Shown here: positions 27,813-36,082 of the stretch, piece by piece
Numbering within the stretch: the stretch's first letter is position 1
How the letters are laid out: every line of letters begins with the position of its first letter
Origin: Halobacillus karajensis
GTDB taxonomy: Bacteria > Bacillota > Bacilli > Bacillales > Halobacillaceae
NCBI RefSeq assembly: GCF_900108515.1
Contig: NZ_FNWW01000004.1
Location: 248,001 to 312,000 of the forward strand
Reading direction: 5' to 3'
Length of the DNA: 64,000 nt
The notes under the pieces: generated by a model
What the model was told of the DNA's origin: nothing
Seen by the model: only the letters and a program-made list of their open reading frames with translations
Databases searched by the model: none
Made by a program: the position numbers and the translations under genes

Positions 27813-28742
27813 CTAATCTTTGTGAGACAGCTCTACAAATTTTTGAATAAGATCATCATAACTCAAACCGATTTCCTGAGCAGAATCGGGGAAGAGACTT
27901 GTTGGTGTCATTCCCGGCAGTGTATTCACTTCTAAGATCATAGGTTCTTGTTTTTCATTTATGATGAAATCCACACGTGAATATACGTCACAACCTAGTA
28001 ATTGATGAGCAAGGACAGCATCTTGTTGAAGCTGGGCTGTCAATTGAACATCCACTTTCGCAGGGACAATATGTTCGCTGCCTCCAGGTTTATATTTTGA
28101 ATCAAAATCATAATAATCATTCTTAGGAATAATCTCGATGACTGGAAGTGCTTGTTCTTTCCCTTTATACCCCATTACCGGGACAGTCACTTCTTTCCCC
28201 TGCACATAATCTTCTACTAGTATCATAGAATCGGATTTCGCGGCTTTCTCAATCCCCTGGCGGATTTCCTCTTTTTCTTTGACGATTGTTAACCCTAACG
28301 TGGATCCTTCCTGGTTTGGCTTTATAACAAATGGCAAATCAAAGGATTTTTTAATTTCCTCTTCCACCCTGTCGACCTGCCTTGAATCAGCCACATCGTA
28401 GACTTCACTTTGGGCTGTGTACAAACCATTCAGTGAAAAGATTTGTTTTGATTTCGCTTTATCCATAGCCAGTGCTGATGCAAGAACTCCGGAACCTACA
28501 TATGGAATTCCAAGCATATCTAAAAGACCCTGAATCTTACCATCTTCCCCAAACTTTCCGTGTAAACCAATAAATACAAGGTCCACATCCAATTCCAGGA
28601 TTTCTACCAGTTTCTCTGGTGAAAAATCAATGGCTGTGACATCGTGCCCCTTATTTTCTAAAGCTTTTATAATCCCCTTTCCAGTTGAAAGAGAAACTTC
28701 CCGTTCACCGGACGTTCCACCATATAGAACCGCAATCTTCAT
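27813..28742 (-). CDS. ddl: D-alanine--D-alanine ligase
   Basis: ATP-grasp enzyme joining two D-alanines for peptidoglycan precursors. The 309-aa protein begins VLYGGTSGEREVSLSTG, has the PNQEGSTLGL loop near residue 165, the substrate-specificity pair Lys-Tyr in FDSKYKPG near residue 217 (the form tied to D-Ala-D-Ala rather than D-Ala-D-lactate ligases) and EVNTLPGMTPTSL near residue 271. It is not linked to murF here. It is inserted between gudB and mecB, which are close neighbours in B. subtilis. Confidence 0.93.
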   Translation of the reverse strand: MKIAVLYGGTSGEREVSLSTGKGIIKALENKGHDVTAIDFSPEKLVEILELDVDLVFIGLHGKFGEDGKIQGLLDMLGIPYVGSGVLASALAMDKAKSKQIFSLNGLYTAQSEVYDVADSRQVDRVEEEIKKSFDLPFVIKPNQEGSTLGLTIVKEKEEIRQGIEKAAKSDSMILVEDYVQGKEVTVPVMGYKGKEQALPVIEIIPKNDYYDFDSKYKPGGSEHIVPAKVDVQLTAQLQQDAVLAHQLLGCDVYSRVDFIINEKQEPMILEVNTLPGMTPTSLFPDSAQEIGLSYDDLIQKFVELSHKD

Positions 28743-28956
28743 ATGTTACACTCCATTTCATATCCCACTATATATTAAGTTACACCATTTCTTATCTTAA
28801 CATGTTCCCTTTTAGGCTTCTATTTAAAAATGTGGCTTTAACGAGTTTTTTTAAATGACCTCCTCAATCAATGAATTTTAAAGACCTTATTGAATACGTA
28901 CGTGTTTTTCCCCCCCCACAATAAGAAGGGAAGTAATTGAATACTAAGAGTAGTGA

Positions 28957-28999
28957 TCAAAAATAAAAAGAACGAAGCTTAATGGAAGCGTCGTTCTTT
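28957..28999 (-). terminator. Terminator after mecB
   Basis: Arms AAAGAACGACGCTT and AAGCTTCGTTCTTT (two mismatches) followed by TTTATTTTTG on the minus strand, just past the mecB stop. Confidence 0.8.
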
Positions 29000-29003
29000 C
29001 AGT

Positions 29004-29585
29004 TTATGAAAAGTGCGTATAGATAGTTCTGCATGCCTCTTTGTCCATGATCTGTTTCCCGTATTCAACCAACCGGTGAGATGTCACTGCTGTGGCGGAA
29101 GCGAATTCAGACATTAAGGCAATTACCTGATCTTGATCTAAATGGAAAATGTCTTCGTCTTCAAGAAGCATATAATAAGACCCATGATATAAGAAGACAC
29201 AGCCACCGGTTACATTAAGTTGATACAATTGGATACCTGCACGGATGACATGCTCAAACTCTTCGAAAGAAAACATCATCTCTTTGCTTTCATCCAAGGT
29301 CACTTTCATTTCAATGTAATCTTCATCTTCCTCTATATCTGCGGGTTCCGTTTTGGTTACAACCACTAACATCCCTTGTGCTTGTAATAGATAAACTTGC
29401 ACAAGCAGCACACCTGACAGCTCAACTCCAAGTTCTATTCCTGCATCAAACATCATGTCACTAAATATACGATGTACTCTAGGTAAGTCACTCCAAAGCT
29501 CTTCACGAGACAAACCCCGATCCATCAGATCGTCAAACGTAAGAAAGATCTTAAATTTCTCATTCGTCATTCTTTCCACTCGCAC
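29004..29585 (-). CDS. mecB: Adaptor protein MecA paralogue (YpbH/MecB)
   Basis: Adaptor that delivers substrates to the ClpC unfoldase. The 193-aa protein has an N-terminal substrate-binding domain (about residues 1-80, MRVERMTNEKFKIFLTFDD), an acidic linker (EPADIEEDEDYIE, about residues 81-93) and a C-terminal ClpC-binding domain rich in Phe, Glu and Tyr. Starting residues and length fit YpbH rather than the longer MecA. The start is a GTG behind GGGGGG. In B. subtilis the paralogue modulates competence and sporulation proteolysis; its clients here are unknown. Confidence 0.88.
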   Translation of the reverse strand: MRVERMTNEKFKIFLTFDDLMDRGLSREELWSDLPRVHRIFSDMMFDAGIELGVELSGVLLVQVYLLQAQGMLVVVTKTEPADIEEDEDYIEMKVTLDESKEMMFSFEEFEHVIRAGIQLYQLNVTGGCVFLYHGSYYMLLEDEDIFHLDQDQVIALMSEFASATAVTSHRLVEYGKQIMDKEACRTIYTHFS

Positions 29586-29803
29586 ATGATCGCCCCCCCT
29601 GTCACGATGTGTGTTATCTATATCTTATGATGACTCTTGCGATTATGGCACCTTTTTTCAAATTATATCCGACGTATTAGGCAGGGGCAAACGTTTCTCC
29701 TGCAAATCCTCTTCCCTTTATCCGAATAAGCTGGAAATAAAGAATCCAGTACCAAAGCAGTTTTCAAAATTTCCTTCCCCCTCCCAGGATCTGGTTTTAA
29801 CGG

Positions 29804-30703
29804 TTACCTTTCCTGCAACCAGTTCTCCCAATCTTTTTTGGAATTCCCCACCATAAAGGGGTGAATTTTCTTTTGATCGAGTTCGGATAAATAGTCGTCC
29901 ACATATCCGCCAAGGCCGATTTTTAAATCCGTGTATTGTCTCTGTAAAGACTCCACGACCCGGATAGCCTCTGCGGTATTCTTTTTAAGTGGACAAGACA
30001 TAAACATATATGTTGGCTTAACTTCATCAATAACGATTTGCATATCTCCACCGTCAATCCTTTGTCTGAGATAAACAACATCATACCCTTTTCTTTTTAA
30101 GAATAAGGCAAAAAGAAGCAATTCCAACTCATGATGTTCATTTGGCCCACAGACAAGCAATGCTTTCGGAAGCAGAGGGTCTGTGGGAATCGAAATCAAC
30201 ATCATGCCAATTCTCGATCGAATAAACTGAAGGGCAAAGTGTTCATGAGCACTTGTTATCCCATTTTCTTCATGCAGGTCCCCGATTTTACCAAGAATAG
30301 GTCCGAGAACGTCAATCGCGACCGTTTCAGGTGTAAATAGACTAAATGCATAGTCGAAATGTCGTTGGGCTTCTTTTTCGTTAAAAGAAAGCAAACCACT
30401 TAAAAGATCATCTCCTATTTTTTCAAGCTGTGTCGTTTGTTCAAAGTGATCAGGCCGTGTATCGGCCTTTTCATTACTTTCTATGAGAGAGACAGCTTGT
30501 GAAATAGTAAATCCTTTATCCAATTTTTCCATTAGCCCTTTCAATATCCGAATATGATCATCGGTATACAATCGATGACCGGCCTCATTTCGCGATGGCC
30601 TTATTATTTTATATCGCCTCTCCCAGGCCCGGAGTGTCCCCGGTTGAATCCCAAGCAATTGTGACACAGCTTTTATGTTGTATGTTGCATTAGTCCTTGC
30701 CAT
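29804..30703 (-). CDS. MerR-type regulator with B12-binding domain (CarH-like)
   Basis: A 299-aa regulator: N-terminal MerR winged helix (residues 8-75, with GIQPGTLRAWERRY), a helical B12 cap region (about 90-165) and a Rossmann-like cobalamin-binding domain (about 178-290). The lower-ligand histidine expected of CarH (its His177) is matched by His190 in GPNEHHELEL, and the Glu-His of the cap motif W-x9-E-H is kept as Glu154-His155. However the Trp is replaced by His144, and the residue equal to the light-forming His132 is Glu145. It may therefore sense a cobalamin form by a different mechanism, or have lost binding. Targets unknown. Confidence 0.82.
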   Translation of the reverse strand: MARTNATYNIKAVSQLLGIQPGTLRAWERRYKIIRPSRNEAGHRLYTDDHIRILKGLMEKLDKGFTISQAVSLIESNEKADTRPDHFEQTTQLEKIGDDLLSGLLSFNEKEAQRHFDYAFSLFTPETVAIDVLGPILGKIGDLHEENGITSAHEHFALQFIRSRIGMMLISIPTDPLLPKALLVCGPNEHHELELLLFALFLKRKGYDVVYLRQRIDGGDMQIVIDEVKPTYMFMSCPLKKNTAEAIRVVESLQRQYTDLKIGLGGYVDDYLSELDQKKIHPFMVGNSKKDWENWLQER

Positions 30704-30793
30704 ACGCCTGTCCCCACCCGTTCATTTTCTAAAATTATATAAGAGATCAAGAGTTCGTGTAAATTGTATTTCTTCTTCCTGAGGAGTAATCAT

Positions 30794-31573
30794 TTATTCC
30801 TCATTGGATGTTAACTCGATCCAATGACATTCCGCCTTCGTCCCTAAACGGAGCGGCAATAATGATGTTCCATACCCTTCGCTTATAAGACTTGACCTTC
30901 CCCCTTCCGCCTTCCATCCCCCACGTTCGTAATGACCATATCCAAAAATTCTAATTTGCCCTCCGTGTGTGTGTCCACTTAAGACGAGATCAAAATTCTC
31001 ATGACCTTTCTGATTCATTCTTTTAAACACATACGGATCATGGACGCATAGGATTTGTAATAAATCGTTGGTTCCCTTTACATCTGACGCTTTGTTATAA
31101 GGTTTCATAAAGTAAGGATCGAGTCCCCTTACCATGACTTTTATCCCGTTTTCAAAAGTGATGAATTGGTCTTCATTAGAAATCGTTTTTACATTTAAGC
31201 CTTCAAGAAAATCAATAAGCGAACCGTATCTCCACTCGTGATCATTATTCCCAGGGACAAAATATATCGGTGCTCCCCATTGGCTTAGAATAGATAAATT
31301 TTGTTGCAGCCTTCTTTCTGTTGTCCTTTGGTCAACAAGGTCACCACCAATAATGACAAGGTCTACGTGCTCCACATCATTGAAGGTTTGGGCTTCAAGC
31401 GCTCGGTTATGTATATCAGAAATAAAAAAGAGACGGAGCGTCTCGTTTCTTTTCAAAGAATGACATATAATTTTCTTTTTATTTAAATGATCGTGTTCTG
31501 CACAAAATCTCATGTAAGTTACAAGGATAGATCCTAACAAACATAGGAAAAGCAGAAGCCACCACATATCCAT
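30794..31573 (-). CDS. ypbG: YpbG-like metallophosphoesterase
   Basis: A 259-aa calcineurin-type phosphoesterase anchored by one N-terminal membrane helix (residues 2-20). The five metal-binding blocks are visible: DIHNR near residue 54, GGDLVDQR near residue 76, GNNDHEW near residue 109, VHDPYVF near residue 178 and SGHTHGGQ near residue 200. This layout resembles membrane UDP-diacylglucosamine hydrolase-like enzymes, but the substrate is unknown. Position matches B. subtilis ypbG. Confidence 0.87.
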   Translation of the reverse strand: MDMWWLLLFLCLLGSILVTYMRFCAEHDHLNKKKIICHSLKRNETLRLFFISDIHNRALEAQTFNDVEHVDLVIIGGDLVDQRTTERRLQQNLSILSQWGAPIYFVPGNNDHEWRYGSLIDFLEGLNVKTISNEDQFITFENGIKVMVRGLDPYFMKPYNKASDVKGTNDLLQILCVHDPYVFKRMNQKGHENFDLVLSGHTHGGQIRIFGYGHYERGGWKAEGGRSSLISEGYGTSLLPLRLGTKAECHWIELTSNEE

Positions 31574-31769
31574 TCCCCCAAACCATATGGAAATAAAGTT
31601 TATCTTAACACAAATAAATACAACAAAAAAATGAGATAAAGGTTAGATCAGAGCTACACACCCCTCCTCAACTACCTTTCCTCGCAAAAGAAAACCGACA
31701 CCATCCTTAAAAAGGGAGGAGAAGGACCTACGTTTGACTCCGTCCCCTTTTATTATAAATCTATATCAT

Positions 31770-31804
31770 AAAAAATGCTGTAACCTATTTCTTATGGTTA
31801 CAGC
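31770..31804 (-). terminator. Terminator after CBS-ACT gene
   Basis: Perfect arms GCTGTAACC and GGTTACAGC with a ten-base loop and ATTTTTTAT on the minus strand. Confidence 0.88.
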
Positions 31805-31812
31805 GGCCTTCT

Positions 31813-32451
31813 TTAAACATGTTTAACACTTAATATACGAAAACCTGTCTTTTCAAGTTTTTTAGTGAAAGCTTCAATATTATTATTATCTTCAATTTTT
31901 AAAACGATCCTTCTTGCGAGCTTATCTGTTTCATCAAAGGTAGCTAGTGAAATTACATTCTCGTGATAACTTTTAATAATATCACCAAGACGTTCAATCC
32001 TTCCTGCTGATTCCTCTGAGGTAAATGCAATCCTCACCCCTTGTTTCTTCACACCAAAAGCACTTTCAAACTGTTCAATCACATCAAACCTTGTCACTAG
32101 ACCAAGAAATGTCTTCTTTTCATCCACTACCGCCAGCACGGAGAAGCCTTTGAACATTGGGAGTGTACGCTCAAACACCTCTTCATCATTTATATAGTAA
32201 TTCCCATGCCTAGCGATCTCCCCAGCCGTTGTATTGTTAAGGAACGTCTTCCGATCCGTGCTATCTTCTTCATTAAAATAAGCACGAAAAATAATTTCCT
32301 TTGAAATCATTCCCGCAAATTTACCAGATTTCAGGACAGGCACCGCTTCGATATCTTGTTCATCCAGCATTTGCAAAACTTCCGAAAGGGAGTCAGAAGA
32401 CTCTGATTTATACGATTTATGGGCGGGTTTCATAATTCCTTTTACAAACAT
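31813..32451 (-). CDS. CBS-ACT domain protein (AcuB-like)
   Basis: A 212-aa protein with two CBS domains (about residues 5-60 and 75-130) and a C-terminal ACT domain (about 137-210), the architecture of AcuB. CBS pairs bind adenosine ligands and ACT domains bind amino acids, so it is probably a ligand-sensing regulator; no effector domain is fused. The ATG at 32451 has GAGGTGAG just upstream and gives the AcuB length; ten extra residues would be added by an earlier ATG. It is divergent from cotJABC. It is not next to acuA/acuC here, so the name is tentative. Confidence 0.75.
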   Translation of the reverse strand: MFVKGIMKPAHKSYKSESSDSLSEVLQMLDEQDIEAVPVLKSGKFAGMISKEIIFRAYFNEEDSTDRKTFLNNTTAGEIARHGNYYINDEEVFERTLPMFKGFSVLAVVDEKKTFLGLVTRFDVIEQFESAFGVKKQGVRIAFTSEESAGRIERLGDIIKSYHENVISLATFDETDKLARRIVLKIEDNNNIEAFTKKLEKTGFRILSVKHV

Positions 32452-32525
32452 ACACTCACCTCTTCTTTTAATACTCTTCACCTTTCAGTTATTCGTCCCA
32501 ACACGTGGAATCTCCTGCAAGGGCT

Positions 32526-32554
32526 GAATAGGACAAGAATCCCTCGCATAAAAT
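32526..32554 (+). promoter_or_regulatory. Candidate SigE promoter of cotJABC
   Basis: GAATAGG (32526-32532; five of seven to kmATATt) and CATAAAAT (32547-32554; fits CATAnnnT) with a 14-base spacer, 26 bases before cotJA. The cotJ operon is SigE-dependent in B. subtilis. Confidence 0.5.
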
Positions 32555-32580
32555 CCCATAGAAAAGGATGTGATAAAAGT

Positions 32581-32799
32581 ATGTACACCCCGATAAAGTG
32601 TTATCAACCTTATCACGGGATCAACGATCCATGTCCGCCCATAGGGATAAAATGCTACCAAACTCCCCCAAACCTCTATTTAGGGTTTCAAGCACCTAAT
32701 ATGCAGCAATTTCCAATTCAAGAAGCGTTGTACAGAGGGACGCTTTGGCCAGTTTTGTATGATCCATACCCAACACCCATGAAGAAAGGAGGAAGATAA
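32581..32799 (+). CDS. cotJA: Spore coat associated protein CotJA
   Basis: A 72-aa inner-coat protein of the CotJ complex, rich in Pro, Tyr and Cys (two ICKY-type Cys motifs), with the family segments PPNLYLGFQAPN and LYRGTLWP. The ATG at 32581 is preceded by AAAGGATG. An in-frame ATG much further upstream would run into the divergent gene's promoter and is rejected. Its stop overlaps the cotJB start by one base. Confidence 0.88.
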   Translation: MYTPIKCYQPYHGINDPCPPIGIKCYQTPPNLYLGFQAPNMQQFPIQEALYRGTLWPVLYDPYPTPMKKGGR

Positions 32800-33068
32800 T
32801 GAAACAAGCGGCCAATCCTGACAAAGAACGCCATGCATTAATGGAAAAAATCCAAATGGTAGATTTTGCTTTAGTTGAACTTACCCTCTACCTGGATACT
32901 CATCCTCAGGATAGTCAGGCAATTCAACAATTTAACCAGTTAGCGGTGGAAAGCAGAGATTTAAAAGGAGCTTATGAGAAGCGCTTCGGACCTTTAAGGC
33001 AATTTGGCGGCAGTTTTTCAGGTTATCCTTGGAACTGGGGAGATACCCCTTGGCCATGGCAAGTATAA
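32799..33068 (+). CDS. cotJB: Spore coat protein CotJB
   Basis: An 89-aa partner of CotJA and CotJC. A helical body with DFALVELTLYLDTHPQD near residue 22 is followed by the aromatic C-terminal tail YPWNWGDTPWPW typical of CotJB. The start overlaps the cotJA stop, with AGGAGGAAG inside the end of cotJA as ribosome site. It is thought to help assemble CotJC into the coat. Confidence 0.9.
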   Translation: MKQAANPDKERHALMEKIQMVDFALVELTLYLDTHPQDSQAIQQFNQLAVESRDLKGAYEKRFGPLRQFGGSFSGYPWNWGDTPWPWQV

Positions 33069-33103
33069 TATGTCATTTCTAAGAGTGAAAAGGGAGGGCG
33101 CTT

Positions 33104-33673
33104 ATGTGGTTTTATGAGAAAAAGTTGCAATACCCTGTTAAGGTTTCCGAATGTAACCCAAGACTTGCCAAATATTTAATTGAACAGTACGGAGGAGCAG
33201 ACGGGGAATTATCAGCAGCCCTTCGATATTTAAATCAGAGGTACAGTATCCCTGACAAAGTCATCGGGCTTTTAACAGATATCGGGACTGAAGAATTTGC
33301 CCATTTGGAAATGATTGCTACCATGGTTTACAAACTTACCAAAGATGCAACTCCGGAACAAATGAAGGAAGCAGGGCTTGGGGCACATTATGCTAACCAC
33401 GATCATGCATTATTTTATCATGACGCAGCCGGTAATCCTTGGACGGCCACATATATCCAGGCCAAAGGAGACCCAATTGCTGACCTCTACGAAGATATCG
33501 CCGCGGAGGAGAAAGCCCGTGCCACTTATCAATGGATTATAAACATGTCTGATGACCCTAGCCTTAATGACGGTTTGAAATTCTTGAGGGAACGGGAAAT
33601 TGTTCACTCACAACGGTTTAGAGAAGCGGTAGAAATACTTAAGTTCGAGCGGGATCGTAAGCAAATCTTCTAA
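33104..33673 (+). CDS. cotJC: Spore coat manganese catalase CotJC
   Basis: A 189-aa di-manganese catalase that disproportionates hydrogen peroxide in the spore coat. Metal ligands are suggested by GELSAALRYLNQRY (Glu35 region), EEFAHLEM near residue 66, EDIAAEEKARATYQW near residue 127 and REIVHSQRF near residue 168. The start follows GGGAGGG. It ends three bases before the convergent ypbE-like stop, leaving no room for a separate terminator. Confidence 0.93.
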   Translation: MWFYEKKLQYPVKVSECNPRLAKYLIEQYGGADGELSAALRYLNQRYSIPDKVIGLLTDIGTEEFAHLEMIATMVYKLTKDATPEQMKEAGLGAHYANHDHALFYHDAAGNPWTATYIQAKGDPIADLYEDIAAEEKARATYQWIINMSDDPSLNDGLKFLREREIVHSQRFREAVEILKFERDRKQIF

Positions 33674-33676
33674 TCT

Positions 33677-33991
33677 TTAACGCTCTACTGTGACGCGTTC
33701 ATGGTAGGGCACTTCTTTTTCAATGATAGAAGGCTTTGGAAAAGATCGCCCAAACCAATCCTCCCAATAACGATAAGAGAGAAGGACCCCCATCAATAAA
33801 ATAAGAATAATTAGAAGGAAACGCATCCAAAGGGAGCTGATATTCCATATCTTTTTTTCTTTTTTACTTTTGTGGGCATCCTTTCTCGAAGGAAGCTCTA
33901 GAACGTCCTGTCCTCTTCTATGAGATGCCTCTTCTTCTGTGAATTCTTCCCATTTATCATTAAAACCTCCAGCTGATATCCGATTACTCAT
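33677..33991 (-). CDS. YpbE-like small membrane protein lacking LysM
   Basis: A 104-aa protein with a charged, Arg/Glu-rich N-terminal cytoplasmic part (residues 1-55), one membrane helix (about 58-76, WMRFLLIILILLMGVLLSY) and a short extracellular tail. Position (after ypbD-recQ-ypbB) and topology correspond to B. subtilis ypbE, but that protein is longer and has a LysM domain outside, which is absent here. The ATG at 33991 has a G-rich ribosome site and overlaps ypbD by eight bases. Function unknown. Confidence 0.65.
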   Translation of the reverse strand: MSNRISAGGFNDKWEEFTEEEASHRRGQDVLELPSRKDAHKSKKEKKIWNISSLWMRFLLIILILLMGVLLSYRYWEDWFGRSFPKPSIIEKEVPYHERVTVER

Positions 33992-34580
33992 CCGTTCCCC
34001 CCCACTTTCCAAAACGTATCCAAAATGCTAGCACTACATCTATTATGAAATGTGCCGTAATCGTCACTAGTAAACTACCTGTCATCTCATACATATACCC
34101 GATAAAGAAGCTGACGAATAAAACAGATATAAACAAGACCATTTTAGTGAGGTAACGAATGTGCATGATCGCAAATAGAACACTTGCGATGATATAACCA
34201 AACTCAGCGTGCAGGACTCCCCTAAAGAGCATTTCCTCACTCACAGCAACAAGCAACGTAATCCCAATGATGCTGATAATGGATCGATTTTTAAATACTT
34301 TTACATTTATACCACCATCATCGTACATTCTACGTGGTAAACGATACAGGAGAAAAATGTCAATGAAAAGCACCAATAGTCCTGGTAAGGCGCCATAAAG
34401 AAAAATTTGCTTGCTATCATAAACCAACTGTCTACTCCAACCGCTCCAGAATGAATCAAAAAGAAACACACTTCCTATAATGGCAAGAGTTAAAATAATC
34501 ACCTGGGTGAGAATCAGTTGAATAGTTACTTCCCGATCATTCATTTGTAAAATGACTTCTGATTGACTCTTAGGTTTCAT
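33984..34580 (-). CDS. ypbD: CPBP-family intramembrane protease (YpbD)
   Basis: A 198-aa membrane protein with about five helices and the CPBP/Abi signature motifs: EEMLFRG near residue 117, FAIMHIRY near residue 136 and AHFIID near residue 176. Members cleave prenylated or peptide substrates in the membrane; the B. subtilis homologue has been tied to the RsiW cascade. It overlaps recQ by four bases, so expression is coupled to ypbB-recQ. Confidence 0.85.
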   Translation of the reverse strand: MKPKSQSEVILQMNDREVTIQLILTQVIILTLAIIGSVFLFDSFWSGWSRQLVYDSKQIFLYGALPGLLVLFIDIFLLYRLPRRMYDDGGINVKVFKNRSIISIIGITLLVAVSEEMLFRGVLHAEFGYIIASVLFAIMHIRYLTKMVLFISVLFVSFFIGYMYEMTGSLLVTITAHFIIDVVLAFWIRFGKWGGTDE

Positions 34581-36082
34581 AATAAAACTCCTTGACTGAA
34601 GATCAGGCTCAATCTTTCCTCCCAGCTTGACTTCTTGTATTCTTTATAGTCTTCACAGAATGATAATTCATCGAGTTTAAAATCACATGCATCACAACAC
34701 GGTACATGTGGTTTCCGAATGACCTCCTGGAAAGGCTTGTAAAGAGAGGTCCTGCGACAGTCAGTTTCATGAATCCATTTCATCATTTCCGTTAGTTTAT
34801 TTTGTTTATACACCCATCTATTCTCAAGAGATTGTTCAATTTTTTGCTGAATCGCAGAAGGAACTTTCTGATGCCATCTCCCTCGGATCATCCCCTCTTC
34901 TTCCAATTTAAATTTAACAAAATTCCATTGGGACTCTGACAATTGAAATCTCTCCATGATGTCTTCATCTTCGGGTACCTCTCTCTCTTTCTGTAAAAAA
35001 GAAAATATCCTATTTAAATCTTTTTTTTCGGGAAGTTCGCTCTGTATGAGCCTTTGAGGAAGGTGATGATCCTGCCGCGTAAAGAGCAAAAGACTTACCG
35101 CGTCCTCCCCATCGCGCCCTGCTCTTCCTATCTCCTGAATAAATGATTCCAGCTGTGGTGGTAAATGAAAATGAATCACAATACGTATATCTTTTTTATC
35201 CAATCCCATACCAAAAGCACTTGTACAGCAGATGACATCCAATTGGTTATTCATGAATTGTTGTTGTACAAGCATCCGGTCAGTCTGTTCCATTCCTCCA
35301 TGATAAAAGGCGACCCGCTGCTTTAGACGGTCCCGAAGTTCAAAACTTACTTTTTCTGCCCATTGTCGACTAGAGAAATAAATCATAGTCGGTGCTTGAT
35401 TCTTTGTTAAAACTTCAATGATGCGCTCTGTTTTCTCTTCTGGAGATAAATGCTCTTCGACAGCAAGACTGATATTCTGTTTATCCATCGGATAGATTCT
35501 TTTTTTCATGTGAGGTCGGCGAAGTTTATTCATTATATCCTGTTGGACCTCAGGCGTTGCAGTTGCGCTCAAGGCAAGAACTGGAGGGTTCTTAAGTAAG
35601 TCAATGGTTTGATCCAGTTTTAGATAGTCGGTTCTAAATTCATGTCCCCACTGGGAAATGCAGTGAGCTTCATCAATAACAAAAAGCTTGATATTCATAT
35701 GTTGCAGTCTTTGCTGCAAACGCTGGTTCTGGAGCATTTCGGGCGAGATATAAACAAGGGAGAACGTATGAAGGCGATTCATAACTTTCTGTTTCTCTTC
35801 CTTATCCATAAAACTGTTCAAAGCCGTAACTGATTGGAAACCGGAAGATTTTAACTGCTTCACTTGATCGACCATCAGTGAAATCAAGGGAGATATAACT
35901 AACGTCGTCCCCCCCATAACCTTCGAAGGGAGTTGATAACAAAGAGATTTTCCTGTTCCTGTAGGTAAAATACCTAAAACATCTTTCCCTTGAAGTACAT
36001 CCCTTATGACCTCTTCCTGTCCTTCCCGAAAACTGCTAAATCCAAAGTATTTTTTTAATGCCGCATATAAATCAACCCTCAT
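34577..36082 (-). CDS. recQ: ATP-dependent DNA helicase RecQ
   Basis: 3'-5' superfamily 2 helicase acting in replication-fork repair. The 501-aa protein has the Q motif FREGQEEVI near residue 18, Walker A GTGKSLCYQLP near residue 42, DEAHCISQWGHEFR near residue 136, the aromatic-rich loop within it, and QEIGRAGRDG near residue 316. A Cys cluster in CCDACDF near residue 466 supports a zinc-binding RQC part. It lacks the HRDC domain of longer RecQ proteins, like the shorter RecQ paralogue of B. subtilis. It is coupled to ypbB by a four-base overlap. Confidence 0.94.
   Translation of the reverse strand: MRVDLYAALKKYFGFSSFREGQEEVIRDVLQGKDVLGILPTGTGKSLCYQLPSKVMGGTTLVISPLISLMVDQVKQLKSSGFQSVTALNSFMDKEEKQKVMNRLHTFSLVYISPEMLQNQRLQQRLQHMNIKLFVIDEAHCISQWGHEFRTDYLKLDQTIDLLKNPPVLALSATATPEVQQDIMNKLRRPHMKKRIYPMDKQNISLAVEEHLSPEEKTERIIEVLTKNQAPTMIYFSSRQWAEKVSFELRDRLKQRVAFYHGGMEQTDRMLVQQQFMNNQLDVICCTSAFGMGLDKKDIRIVIHFHLPPQLESFIQEIGRAGRDGEDAVSLLLFTRQDHHLPQRLIQSELPEKKDLNRIFSFLQKEREVPEDEDIMERFQLSESQWNFVKFKLEEEGMIRGRWHQKVPSAIQQKIEQSLENRWVYKQNKLTEMMKWIHETDCRRTSLYKPFQEVIRKPHVPCCDACDFKLDELSFCEDYKEYKKSSWEERLSLIFSQGVLL

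Noticed and set aside
28911-28919. Run of C bases
   Set aside because: A lone homopolymer in a gap, more likely slippage than function.
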